A program made the translations under genes and the position numbers. Under the pieces are notes generated by a model that saw only the letters and a program-made list of their open reading frames with translations, was not told the DNA's origin and did no database searches. From NCBI RefSeq assembly GCF_001570425.1, contig NZ_BCSX01000045.1:96101-160100 (forward strand): 64,000 nucleotides of DNA. Reading direction: 5' to 3'. This document shows positions 1 through 8,256 of the stretch, piece by piece (the stretch's first letter is position 1; every line of letters begins with the position of its first letter). This DNA is from Mycolicibacterium brisbanense. GTDB lineage: Bacteria > Actinomycetota > Actinomycetes > Mycobacteriales > Mycobacteriaceae.

Positions 1-1179
1 GGAGTGCGCCGAGACGAACACCGCGTCGGGCAGCGCCCGCCGCAGCTGCGCCAGCGCCAGGTCGCCGGTGGCGTCGATCTTGTTGACCACCAACAGTTCC
101 GGCGCCCGACGACCGTCGTGCTCGGCGATCACCTCGCCGATCACCTGCCGCACCGCGCTGATCTGAGCCAGCGGGTTGGCGTCGGAGCCGTCGACGACGT
201 GCACGAGCAGATCGGCGTCCACGACCTCTTCGAGGGTCGACCGGAACGCCTCCACCAACTGCGTGGGCAGGTGCCGCACGAACCCGACGGTGTCGGTCAG
301 CACGAACGGCCGCCCATCGTCGAATTCCCCACGGCGCGAAGTGGGTTCGAGCGTCGCGAACAACGCGTTCTCCACCAGCACCCCGGCCCCGGTCAGGGCG
401 TTGAGCAGGCTCGACTTACCGGCGTTGGTATAGCCGACGATCGCCACCGACGCGACATCGGAGGTCAGCCTGCGACTGCGCTGGGTGTCCCGGACCTTCT
501 TCATGTCGCGGATTTCGCGGCGCAGCTTGGACATGCGCTCGCGGATCCGCCGACGGTCGGTCTCGATCTTGGTCTCGCCCGGACCACGGGTGCCGACGCC
601 GCCGCCCGCGCCGCCGGCTCGACCACCCGCCTGCCGGGACATCGACTCGCCCCAACCGCGCAGTCGCGGGAGCATGTACTCCATCTGGGCCAGCGACACC
701 TGCGCTTTGCCCTCGCGGCTCGTCGCGTGCTGGGCGAAAATGTCCAGGATCAGCGCGGTGCGGTCGATGACCTTGACCTTGACCACCTTTTCCAGGGAGT
801 TCAGCTGCGCCGGGGAGAGTTCGCCGTCGCAGATCACGGTGTCGGCCCCCGTGGCCACGACGACCTCGCGCAGTTCGGCAGCCTTGCCGGAGCCGATGTA
901 GGTGGACGGGTCAGGCTTGTCGCGGCGCTGGATGAGGCCTTCGAGAACCTCTGAGCCCGCGGTCTCGGCGAGGGCCGCGAGCTCGGCCAGGCTGGCGTCG
1001 GCGTCGGCCGAGGAGCCGTCGGTCCACACGCCGACCAGGACCACTCTTTCCAGCCGGAGCTGGCGGTATTCGACCTCGGAGACGTCGGTCAGTTCTGTGG
1101 ATAGCCCGGCGACGCGGCGCAGTGAGGCGCGATCCTGGAGGGCGAGTTCGCCGGTGCTGGGTGTCTGTGGGTACGTCAT
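1..1179 (-). CDS. hflX: GTPase HflX (3' end outside window)
   Basis: Ribosome-associated GTPase of the HflX family, which splits or rescues stalled ribosomes. The N-terminal region has the family opening, and the G1/P-loop GYTNAGKSSLLN is encoded at about 397-435, followed by the G3 motif DTVGF near 275-300. The start is the ATG at 1177-1179, preceded by a GGAAG Shine-Dalgarno about 5 nt upstream. 393 codons are present without a stop, so the C-terminus lies beyond the left edge. It heads the conserved block with dapF and miaA (the same order as Rv2725c-Rv2727c). Family is certain; the exact role in this organism is inferred. Confidence 0.95.
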   Translation of the reverse strand, partial: MTYPQTPSTGELALQDRASLRRVAGLSTELTDVSEVEYRQLRLERVVLVGVWTDGSSADADASLAELAALAETAGSEVLEGLIQRRDKPDPSTYIGSGKAAELREVVVATGADTVICDGELSPAQLNSLEKVVKVKVIDRTALILDIFAQHATSREGKAQVSLAQMEYMLPRLRGWGESMSRQAGGRAGGAGGGVGTRGPGETKIETDRRRIRERMSKLRREIRDMKKVRDTQRSRRLTSDVASVAIVGYTNAGKSSLLNALTGAGVLVENALFATLEPTSRRGEFDDGRPFVLTDTVGFVRHLPTQLVEAFRSTLEEVVDADLLVHVVDGSDANPLAQISAVRQVIGEVIAEHDGRRAPELLVVNKIDATGDLALAQLRRALPDAVFVSAHS

Positions 1180-1224
1180 ATGTACTTCCAGATTGTCACG
1201 CCGCCCACCGCGTGCGCATCCCAA

Positions 1225-2091
1225 TTACGCGTGTGCAGTGTTCCACCACACCTCGGACAGTTCACCGCGCGCCACCAGCACCGACGGACCCCGCAGGTAG
1301 CTGGTGGATTCGGTGACGGTCACCGACACCTGGCCGCCGGGTATCCGTACCTGCAGGGTCCCGGTGTCGGCACCCTGGTGTGCCAGGGCGGCCACGGTTG
1401 CGGCGACGGTCCCGGTGCCACACGAGCGGGTCTCGCCGACACCACGTTCGTGCACCCGCATGCTCACCGCACCGTCGACCGGCGCGGTCACGATCTCGAC
1501 GTTGACACCGTCGGGGAACAGCTCTGCGTCGAAGGACACCGGCGCGCCCACGTCCAGGGCTGCCAGCTCGGCACGGTCGATTCCCACGCAGGCCAGATGC
1601 GGATTCCCCACGTCGACCGCCAGGCCGGAGAAGCTGCGGCCGCCGACAACGGCCGAGCCGGTGCCGAACCGGTTGGCCTTGCCCATCTCGACGGTGACCT
1701 CGGCGGTGTCGGCATCGGCATGGTGCAGCACCACCGGGCGCGGCCCCGCCAGCGAGCCGACCACGAACTCGTCGGCGGTCTCCAGGCCGGAGGCCTTCAG
1801 GTAGTGCGCGAACACGCGTACCCCGTTGCCGCACATCTGCGCGATGGACCCGTCGGCGTTGCGGTAGTCCATGTACCAGTCGCCGGCCGCGACGCCGTCG
1901 GGCAGGCGCTCGAACACCCCGGCTGCCAGGGCCGCACCAGCCCTGGTCACCCGCAGTACGCCGTCGGCGCCCAGGCCGCGTCGGCGGTCGCACAACGCGG
2001 CCACCGCAGCCGGTTGCAGCGACAGCTGCGCGTCGAGGTCGGGCAGCACCACGAAGTCGTTTTGGGTGCCATGGCCCTTCGCGAAAATCAC
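1225..2091 (-). CDS. dapF: diaminopimelate epimerase DapF
   Basis: Converts LL- to meso-diaminopimelate for lysine and peptidoglycan synthesis (cytosolic, cofactor-independent). Both catalytic cysteines are visible: MCGNGVRVFAHY (C87) and GETRSCGTGT (C224). I choose the GTG at 2091, giving 288 residues starting (M)IFAKGHGTQNDF, because it lies 4 nt after the miaA stop and matches the M. tuberculosis protein start. An upstream in-frame start at 2130 would add 13 residues overlapping miaA. Lies in a tight minus-strand run behind miaA. Confidence 0.96.
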   Translation of the reverse strand: MIFAKGHGTQNDFVVLPDLDAQLSLQPAAVAALCDRRRGLGADGVLRVTRAGAALAAGVFERLPDGVAAGDWYMDYRNADGSIAQMCGNGVRVFAHYLKASGLETADEFVVGSLAGPRPVVLHHADADTAEVTVEMGKANRFGTGSAVVGGRSFSGLAVDVGNPHLACVGIDRAELAALDVGAPVSFDAELFPDGVNVEIVTAPVDGAVSMRVHERGVGETRSCGTGTVAATVAALAHQGADTGTLQVRIPGGQVSVTVTESTSYLRGPSVLVARGELSEVWWNTAHA

Positions 2092-2095
2092 CTGA

Positions 2096-3001
2096 TCAGG
2101 ATACGTGCCGCCAGATCCGCTCGGCGTCATCGACCGTCTCGTCGGAGGCCCCGTCCAGCCACGCCACCCGATGATCCCGGCGGAACCAGGACCGCTGGCG
2201 ACGCACGTAGCGTCGGGTGCCGATGAACGTCGGCTCTTGAGCGGCCGCGCCGTCGCCGCCGGCGTCGAGGTCGGCCAGCACCTGCGCGTACCCCAGCGCC
2301 CGGGCGGCCGTCACGCCGTCGCGCAAACCCTGCTCGCGCAGCGCCAGCACTTCGGCGACCAGACCCTCGGCGAACATCTTCTCGGTACGTTGCGCCAGCC
2401 GCTCGTCGAGAACCCCTGTGTCCCAGTCCAATCCGACGATCGCAGTGTCCCAGCGGGGTGTCCCGATGCGCGGTGCCGACGCCGCGAACGGCTGCCCGGT
2501 CAGCTCGACCACCTCCAGCGCCCGCACGATACGTCTGCCGTCGGTGGGCAGTATCGACGCGCCTGCCGCGGGATCGACAGCGGTGAGCTCGGCGTGCAGG
2601 GCCGCCACCCCGATCTCGGCCAGCCGCTCCTCCCATCGCGCCCGCACCGCCGGGTCGGTGGCGGGAAACTCCCACTCGTCGAGCAGCGACTGGATGTACA
2701 GCATCGAACCGCCCACGATGACGGGTACCGCGCCGCGCGCCGCGATGGCTTCGACGTCGGCCGCCGCGGCCTGCTGGTAGCGGGCGACGGTGGCGGTCTC
2801 GGTCACGTCGAGCACGTCGAGCTGGTGATGCGGGATGCCACGGCGTTCGGCGACGGTCAGCTTGGCGGTGCCGATGTCCATGCCGCGGTAGAGCTGCATG
2901 GCGTCGGCGTTCACGATCTCGCCGCCGAGCCGTTCGGCCAGGGCCAGCGCCAGCGCGGATTTGCCGGTTCCGGTCGGCCCGATGACCGCGATGGGCCTCA
3001 C
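2096..3001 (-). CDS. miaA: tRNA dimethylallyltransferase MiaA
   Basis: Adds the dimethylallyl group to A37 of tRNAs that read UNN codons; MiaB (5852-7423) then thiomethylates the same base. The P-loop GPTGTGKSALALALAERL lies at the N-terminus, with DAMQLYRGMDIGTAKL, RRGIPHHQLDVLDVTE and GTRRYVRRQRSWFRRD further on. Start chosen as the GTG at 3001, because it overlaps the upstream stop as GTGA and gives MRPIAVIGPTG like M. tuberculosis; a second GTG at 3010 would add three residues. About 301 residues, normal for the family. Confidence 0.96.
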   Translation of the reverse strand: MRPIAVIGPTGTGKSALALALAERLGGEIVNADAMQLYRGMDIGTAKLTVAERRGIPHHQLDVLDVTETATVARYQQAAAADVEAIAARGAVPVIVGGSMLYIQSLLDEWEFPATDPAVRARWEERLAEIGVAALHAELTAVDPAAGASILPTDGRRIVRALEVVELTGQPFAASAPRIGTPRWDTAIVGLDWDTGVLDERLAQRTEKMFAEGLVAEVLALREQGLRDGVTAARALGYAQVLADLDAGGDGAAAQEPTFIGTRRYVRRQRSWFRRDHRVAWLDGASDETVDDAERIWRHVS

Positions 3002-3684
3002 GGGTGCCACACCCCGGCGAAGTACCCGACGCCGTAGGGCGCGCCGCGGTAGAGCTCCCGCGCCTGCGCGGGTGCGGGCTCGGTGAGCCCGGCCAGTACC
3101 TGATAGGCAACCCGGCTCACGACCGAATCGGGCAGCTCGAGCAGGCCTGCGGCATCGCCTGCGGCCAGCGCATCGTCGAGGGCGGACTGGATCGCGCCGG
3201 ATTCCGGGTCGTAGCCGCCCGGCGCGCCCGCGGTGAGGGTGTGTGCGCCGTCGGCGACGACCAGCACCCCGACCGGGTCGGCCGTGTCGTCGATCAGCAC
3301 CCGCAGCGCGCGCCCGCGGGCCTGCGCGGCGTCAGCCGAATGGGAGTCGGCGTACACGCGCACCTCGGTGACGGCCCCCGGATTGACCTCTCCCCTGATC
3401 CAGCCTGCGACGAGCGCGCTGAGCGGCAGTTCGACGGGCGTGTGCGGGCCACCGGGTCCCAGCGCTACCGCCACGTCCACGCCATATCCGGCGAACGTCC
3501 CGGCTGCCTGCGATCCGACGACGGTGTCGGTGTCGCCGACACCGACAACCACCCAGCGTGCGGGCAGCGTCTGCGCCGCGGCGACGACGGCGGCACGCAG
3601 GTCGGCCAGTTCGGCGGCGGCCGCACCCATGAGCTCGGGCACCAGGACAGGTGCCGACGGAACGATCGCGATGGCGCTCAGCAC
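2998..3684 (-). CDS. LigB/MEMO-like class III extradiol dioxygenase-fold protein (Rv2728c-like)
   Basis: Conserved mycobacterial protein of about 228 residues, syntenic with Rv2728c. The opening LSAIAIVPSAPVLVPEL and the later VGVGDTD and VLVVADGAHTL stretches resemble the LigB-subunit/MEMO fold, but I cannot assign a reaction. Two adjacent GTG codons (3687, 3684) could start it; the -10-like TAGTTT at 3691-3696 lies exactly 6 nt before the 3684 GTG, which favours a leaderless start there. Its stop overlaps the miaA start by 4 nt, so the two are probably translationally coupled. Transcribed divergently from the DUF349 gene. Confidence 0.8.
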   Translation of the reverse strand: MLSAIAIVPSAPVLVPELMGAAAAELADLRAAVVAAAQTLPARWVVVGVGDTDTVVGSQAAGTFAGYGVDVAVALGPGGPHTPVELPLSALVAGWIRGEVNPGAVTEVRVYADSHSADAAQARGRALRVLIDDTADPVGVLVVADGAHTLTAGAPGGYDPESGAIQSALDDALAAGDAAGLLELPDSVVSRVAYQVLAGLTEPAPAQARELYRGAPYGVGYFAGVWHP

Positions 3685-3915
3685 CACACCAAACTAGTGC
3701 GCGGTGACCAGCGCACCGGCCTGCAGGGCGGACCATCGGTCCTAGTCACCCGGTGTCCACAGGCCTCAGCACCGAGTTTGTCAGGCCATTGACCCGAAAG
3801 GCATGGGCAGGACACAAGCCGACCTGCTTGAATAGCGTTCGAAACTGACAGCTATCGGGCGCCGCGTCGCGCGGCAGATGCGCGGGTAGACCGCGGGGAA
3901 GTACGAGGAGCCGAT

Positions 3916-5238
3916 ATGACAACCAGCCAGCCTGGCGAGCACACGCCCAAGCCCAGCCCCCGACCCGGGCCACCGCGCCCCGTCCCCCATCCCACCCCCG
4001 CCGCCGCACCGGTCGTTCCCGTGGCACCGGCAAGCGATCCGCACCGGTTCGGCCGCGTGGATGACGACGGCACGGTCTGGCTCATCACCGGCTCCGGCGA
4101 ACGCGTCATCGGATCCTGGCAGGCAGGCGACAACGAGTCGGCCTTCGCGCATTTCGGCCGCCGCTTCGACGATCTGCACACCGAGGTGGCGCTGCTGGAA
4201 CACCGGCTGTCCTCCGGCACGGGCGACGCCCGCAAGATCAAATCCGCCGCGGCCTCCCTCGCTGAAACCCTGCCCACCGCAGCGGTTCTCGGCGACGTCG
4301 ATGCCCTGAGCGCCCGGCTGACGGCCATCCTCGACCAGGCTGACTCGGCCGCGGCGACCGAACGCGCGCAGCGTGACGAGCATCGCGCCGCGCAGACCGC
4401 GCGCAAGGAGGCCCTGGCTGCCGAGGCCGAGGACCTGGCTGCCAACGCCACCCAGTGGAAGGCCGCGGGCGATCGGCTTCGCGAGATTCTCGACGAGTGG
4501 CGCTCGATCACCGGGCTGGACCGCAAGGTCGACGACGCGTTGTGGAAGCGCTACTCGGCGGCACGCGAGACGTTCAACCGCAGGCGCGGCTCGCATTTCG
4601 CCGAGCTCGACCGCGGCCGGGCCAGCGCCCGGCAGGCCAAGGAGGAGCTGTGCGAGAAGGCCGAGCAGTTGGCCGACTCCACCGACTGGGGTGCCACCGG
4701 CGCGGCGTTCCGAGACTTGCTCAACCAGTGGAAGTCTGTCGGCCGTGCGGCCAAGGACGTCGACGACGCGTTGTGGCAGCGGTTCAAGGCGGCCCAGGAC
4801 GTGTTCTTCTCGGCGCGCAACGCCGCCCATGCCGAGCGTGACGCCGAATTGGAAGCCAACGCCGTGGCCAAGGAAGCGTTGCTGGCCGAGGCCGAGAAGC
4901 TCGACACGTCCGACCTGGATGCCGCCCGGGCAGCGCTGCGCACGATCGGCGACAAGTGGGACGCGATCGGCAAGGTGCCCCGCGAACGCAGTGCCGAGCT
5001 GGAACGCCGGTTGCGGGTGATCGAGAAGAAGATCCGCGATGCCCCGACCGGCGGCGTCGATCCGGAGGCCCAGGCCCGCGCCGACCAGTTCCGTAGCCGC
5101 GTCGAGCAGTTCGAGAAGCAGGCGCAGAAGGCCGAGGCCGCGGGCCGGACCAAGGAGGCCGAGGCGGCCCGCGCCAGTGCCGAGCAGTGGCGTCAGTGGG
5201 CCGACGCCGCGGCGGAGTCGCTGGGCAAACGCAGGTAG
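3916..5238 (+). CDS. DUF349 domain protein (Rv2731-like)
   Basis: 440-residue protein with a Pro-rich N-terminus (about residues 8-45) followed by repeated DUF349 helical modules: WRSITGLDRKVDDALWKRY, WKSVGRAAKDVDDALWQRF and WDAIGKVPRERSAELERRL. It is rich in Ala, Glu and Arg and predicted largely helical/coiled coil. Syntenic with Rv2731. ATG at 3916 has a GAGGAG ribosome-binding site 6 nt upstream. No enzymatic motif is visible. The 228-bp gap before it (3688-3915) is the divergent promoter region with the LigB-like gene; I see nothing else there. Confidence 0.85.
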   Translation: MTTSQPGEHTPKPSPRPGPPRPVPHPTPAAAPVVPVAPASDPHRFGRVDDDGTVWLITGSGERVIGSWQAGDNESAFAHFGRRFDDLHTEVALLEHRLSSGTGDARKIKSAAASLAETLPTAAVLGDVDALSARLTAILDQADSAAATERAQRDEHRAAQTARKEALAAEAEDLAANATQWKAAGDRLREILDEWRSITGLDRKVDDALWKRYSAARETFNRRRGSHFAELDRGRASARQAKEELCEKAEQLADSTDWGATGAAFRDLLNQWKSVGRAAKDVDDALWQRFKAAQDVFFSARNAAHAERDAELEANAVAKEALLAEAEKLDTSDLDAARAALRTIGDKWDAIGKVPRERSAELERRLRVIEKKIRDAPTGGVDPEAQARADQFRSRVEQFEKQAQKAEAAGRTKEAEAARASAEQWRQWADAAAESLGKRR

Positions 5239-5267
5239 GCCAGGAAGATCCCGACCCGGTTACGCCG

Positions 5268-5855
5268 TCAGGCTTCCGGGTTGTCGGGGTCGGTGGGCTT
5301 GGTGTCCTTGATGTCGTCGAGCAGGCCACGCTGGTGTTGCTTGGCGGCCGCCCGGCGGCGTTCTTCCTCGGCGGCCAGCTGGACCGCCGTGCGCGACCAC
5401 ACCACGCGGGCCCAGTGGAAGGTCAGCACGATCACCGCGATCCACGCGATGATCAGCCCGACGCCGGGGCCGGGATGGTGCACAGCGGTCTGCCGTGACC
5501 ACACCGCCAGCATGCCGGTGGCACTGGCCACCGCTGACCCGGCGAGCGCCACCCACGCCAGGGCCCAACGCCGCGTCAACAGCGCCAGCGTCGAGAAACC
5601 CACGGCGAAGACCAGCGCCATCCAGGTGAACACCCGCGACGGCAGCGAGATGCCGTCGGCAACGGCCGTGGCGTCGCCGACCAGCACGTCGAAACCCTTG
5701 CTCGACCCGGTATGAGGCAGCACGAAGGACAGCAGCACGACGAACACCAGGATCGCCACCACCACCGCCCGGCTGCCGGGATCGAATTCCCGGGCCATCT
5801 TGCGTTCGACGGCGTCGAGGTCACCCTTGAACTGGTCGAAGTGCTCGTCGGTCAA
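5268..5855 (-). CDS. conserved membrane protein (Rv2732c-like)
   Basis: About 195 residues. Hydrophilic, acidic N-terminus (TDEHFDQFKGDLDAVERKM), then four hydrophobic segments (AVVVAILVFVVLLSFVL; FTWMALVFAVGFSTLALL; WALAWVALAGSAVASATGML; VGLIIAWIAVIVLTFHWARV) and a charged C-terminal tail. The TTG at 5853-5855 is my preferred start: it overlaps the miaB stop as TTGA and sits 9 nt after GGGAGG, whereas the ATG at 5864 directly abuts that Shine-Dalgarno. Function unknown; conserved beside miaB in mycobacteria. Convergent with the DUF349 gene (29-bp gap). Confidence 0.8.
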   Translation of the reverse strand: MTDEHFDQFKGDLDAVERKMAREFDPGSRAVVVAILVFVVLLSFVLPHTGSSKGFDVLVGDATAVADGISLPSRVFTWMALVFAVGFSTLALLTRRWALAWVALAGSAVASATGMLAVWSRQTAVHHPGPGVGLIIAWIAVIVLTFHWARVVWSRTAVQLAAEEERRRAAAKQHQRGLLDDIKDTKPTDPDNPEA

Positions 5856-7423
5856 CAGCTGCATCCTCCCGATGGGGGTTGGACAGGCGGTGCGCCGACG
5901 CGGGGCAAACCCAGGCCGACGCCGGTACGCGGCCGCTGCCCCGCCGCATGGGCATCCCCGGCGCGGGTGCGCCGATGCTGCGTCACAGGCGCGTCGGCGA
6001 TCAAATGGTGTGGGGCGGCCGCGGTCACCGTCGTGGTGACGATGTCGCCGGGCCGGATCTCGTCGGGCGCGATGCCGACGGGTGTGAAATGCACCAGCCG
6101 GCCGTCCCTGGCCCGTCCCGACATCCGCGCGGTCGCGGCGTCTTTGCGGCCTTCGCCGGTGGCAACCAACAGTTCGACGGTGCGACCCACCTGAGCTTGG
6201 TTGTCCTGCAGCGAAATTCGCTCCTGCAGTTCGATCAGGCGTTGATAGCGCTCGGTCACAACCTGTTTGGGAAGCTGGTCGGCCATGGTGGCGGCCGGGG
6301 TGCCGGGCCGGATCGAGTACTGGAAGGTGAAAGCGCTTGCGAACCGCGCCCGCTCGACGACGTCGAGGGTGGCCTGGAAGTCCTCCTCGGTCTCCCCCGG
6401 GAACCCGACGATGATGTCGGTGGTGATCGCCGCGTGCGGGATCGCGGCACGCACCTTGTCGATGATGCCGAGGTAGCGCTCGGCCCGATAGGAGCGGCGC
6501 ATCGCCTTGAGGATGCGGTCCGAACCCGACTGCAACGGCATGTGCAGCGTCGGGCACACGTTCGGCGTCTGGGCCATCGCCTCGATGACGTCGTCGGTGA
6601 ACTCGGCCGGGTGCGGCGAGGTGAACCGGACCCGCTCCAGGCCGTCGATGTTTCCACAGGCCCGCAACAGTTTCGAGAACGCGGTGCGATCACGCGAGAT
6701 GTCACCCCAGTGGGCCGGGTCCTCGCGCAAGTGCTCGTCCGCAACGAACGACACGCCGTAGGCGTTGACATTCTGGCCCAGCAGCGTGATTTCGAGCACA
6801 CCCTGGTCGACGAGCGACTGCACCTCGGCCAGGATGTCGCCCGGCCTGCGGTCAACCTCTTTGCCCCGCAACGCGGGCACGATGCAGAAGGTGCAGGTGT
6901 TGTTACACCCCACCGAGATGGAAACCCATGCCGCATACGCCGATTCGCGGGCCGCCGGCAAGGTCGACGGGAATTCCTGGAGTGCTTCGACGATCTCGAC
7001 CTGGGCTTCGCGGTTGTGCCGGGCACGTTCGAGCAGTGTCGGCAGTGAGCCGATGTTGTGGGTGCCGAAGACCACATCGACCCACGGCGCCTTCTTCAGC
7101 ACCGCGTCGCGGTCCTTCTGCGCCAGGCAACCACCGACCGCGATCTGCATGTTCGGGTCGGACTGCTTGCGCGGAGCCAGGTGACTCAGGTTTCCGTACA
7201 GCTTGTTGTCGGCGTTCTCCCGCACCGCACATGTGTTGAACACGACGATGTCTGCCTCGGCGCCGTCGGCCGCACGCCGGTAACCAGCCGATTCGAGCAG
7301 ACCCGACAGTCGTTCCGAATCGTGCACATTCATCTGGCAGCCGTACGTACGGACCTGGTAGGTACGCACGTCCGACTCCCCCTCATGGGGTGTCTGAGCG
7401 CCGCGCGCCACCGTGGAAGTCAC
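5852..7423 (-). CDS. miaB: tRNA-2-methylthio-N6-dimethylallyladenosine synthase MiaB
   Basis: Radical-SAM methylthiotransferase acting after MiaA on A37. N-terminal cluster cysteines occur in TYGCQMNVHDSE, FNTCAVREN and VGGCLAQ; the radical-SAM CxxxCxxC is VGCNNTCTFC; a TRAM-like domain follows (VELLVATGEGRKD). Frame remains open upstream, but the start is best placed at the GTG 7421-7423, because the -10-like TAACAT at 7431-7436 ends 7 nt before it (leaderless). An ATG at 7432 lies inside that -10. About 523 residues with a Pro/Gly-rich tail ending GGCSC. Confidence 0.95.
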   Translation of the reverse strand: MTSTVARGAQTPHEGESDVRTYQVRTYGCQMNVHDSERLSGLLESAGYRRAADGAEADIVVFNTCAVRENADNKLYGNLSHLAPRKQSDPNMQIAVGGCLAQKDRDAVLKKAPWVDVVFGTHNIGSLPTLLERARHNREAQVEIVEALQEFPSTLPAARESAYAAWVSISVGCNNTCTFCIVPALRGKEVDRRPGDILAEVQSLVDQGVLEITLLGQNVNAYGVSFVADEHLREDPAHWGDISRDRTAFSKLLRACGNIDGLERVRFTSPHPAEFTDDVIEAMAQTPNVCPTLHMPLQSGSDRILKAMRRSYRAERYLGIIDKVRAAIPHAAITTDIIVGFPGETEEDFQATLDVVERARFASAFTFQYSIRPGTPAATMADQLPKQVVTERYQRLIELQERISLQDNQAQVGRTVELLVATGEGRKDAATARMSGRARDGRLVHFTPVGIAPDEIRPGDIVTTTVTAAAPHHLIADAPVTQHRRTRAGDAHAAGQRPRTGVGLGLPRVGAPPVQPPSGGCSC

Positions 7424-7489
7424 GACGAACATGTTACGGGGACGCAGATACGCCCCAAGCTGAGCGTTCCCTGGGTAGGGTCTGCACCC
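7424..7489. promoter_or_regulatory. divergent leaderless promoters of miaB and gluA
   Basis: 66-bp divergent gap. Minus strand: TAACAT (7431-7436) then 7 nt to the miaB GTG. Plus strand: TAGGGT (7476-7481) then 8 nt to the gluA ATG. Neither gene has a Shine-Dalgarno. Seen directly; promoter assignment is inferred from the mycobacterial TANNNT consensus. Confidence 0.6.
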
Positions 7490-8242
7490 ATGGCCACCGC
7501 GACCTCGGTCCCGATGATCTCGATCCAGGGCGTCAACAAACATTTCGGCGCCCTCCACGTCCTCAAGGACATCAACCTCGAAGTGCAGCGCGGACAAGTC
7601 GTCGTCGTGCTGGGTCCCTCGGGCTCCGGCAAGTCGACGCTGTGCCGCACCATCAACCGGCTCGAACCCATCGACACCGGAACCATCACCATCGACGGCG
7701 ACCCGCTTCCCGCCGAGGGCCGCAAGCTGGCCCAGCTGCGCGCCGACGTCGGCATGGTGTTCCAGTCGTTCAACTTGTTCGCGCACAAGACGATCCTCGA
7801 GAACGTCACGCTCGCACCCATGAAGGTGCGCAAGGCCGACAAGGAGAAGACGCGCAAGGAGGCGATGACCCTGCTGGAACGGGTCGGCGTCGCCAGTCAG
7901 GCCGACAAGTACCCGGCCCAGCTGTCCGGCGGCCAGCAGCAACGCGTGGCGATCGCCCGCTCGCTGGCCATGCATCCGAAGGTGATGTTGTTCGACGAGC
8001 CGACCAGCGCGCTGGATCCGGAGATGATCAACGAAGTGCTCGCCGTGATGACGGACCTGGCAGGCGAAGGCATGACCATGGTGGTGGTCACCCACGAGAT
8101 GGGCTTCGCCCGCCGCGCGTCACACCGGGTGGTGTTCATGGCCGACGGCGCGGTCGTCGAGGACGCGGCACCCGAGGAGTTCTTCACCAATCCGAAGTCC
8201 GACCGGGCCAAGGACTTCCTCGGCAAGATCCTCGACCACTGA
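7490..8242 (+). CDS. gluA: glutamate/polar amino acid ABC transporter ATP-binding protein
   Basis: ATPase of a PAAT-family amino acid importer, 250 residues. Walker A is GPSGSGKST, the Q-loop is VFQSFNLF, the ABC signature is LSGGQQQRVAIARSLA, Walker B is VMLFDEPTSALDPE, and the switch His is VVVTHEMGF. Followed after 14 bp by the fused binding protein/permease, then the second permease, so the four-part GluABCD system is complete. Start ATG at 7490 is supported by the -10 placed 8 nt upstream. Substrate (glutamate versus other polar amino acids) is inferred from operon similarity to gluABCD. Confidence 0.9.
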   Translation: MATATSVPMISIQGVNKHFGALHVLKDINLEVQRGQVVVVLGPSGSGKSTLCRTINRLEPIDTGTITIDGDPLPAEGRKLAQLRADVGMVFQSFNLFAHKTILENVTLAPMKVRKADKEKTRKEAMTLLERVGVASQADKYPAQLSGGQQQRVAIARSLAMHPKVMLFDEPTSALDPEMINEVLAVMTDLAGEGMTMVVVTHEMGFARRASHRVVFMADGAVVEDAAPEEFFTNPKSDRAKDFLGKILDH

Positions 8243-8256
8243 GGGACGGCGACCAG

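Noticed and set aside
4..954. Long plus-strand open frame opposite hflX
   Set aside because: The antisense frame has no recognisable domain, whereas the minus strand encodes a clear HflX with G motifs; high GC creates long shadow frames.
5240..5300. Inverted repeat between the DUF349 and membrane genes as terminator
   Set aside because: CCCGACCCGG/CCGGGTTGTCGGG pairs only with gaps and half lies in coding sequence; not convincing.
5852..8095. 747-codon minus frame as one giant miaB
   Set aside because: The N-terminal 220 codons lie antisense to gluA and lack homology to MiaB; a leaderless start at 7423 fits better.
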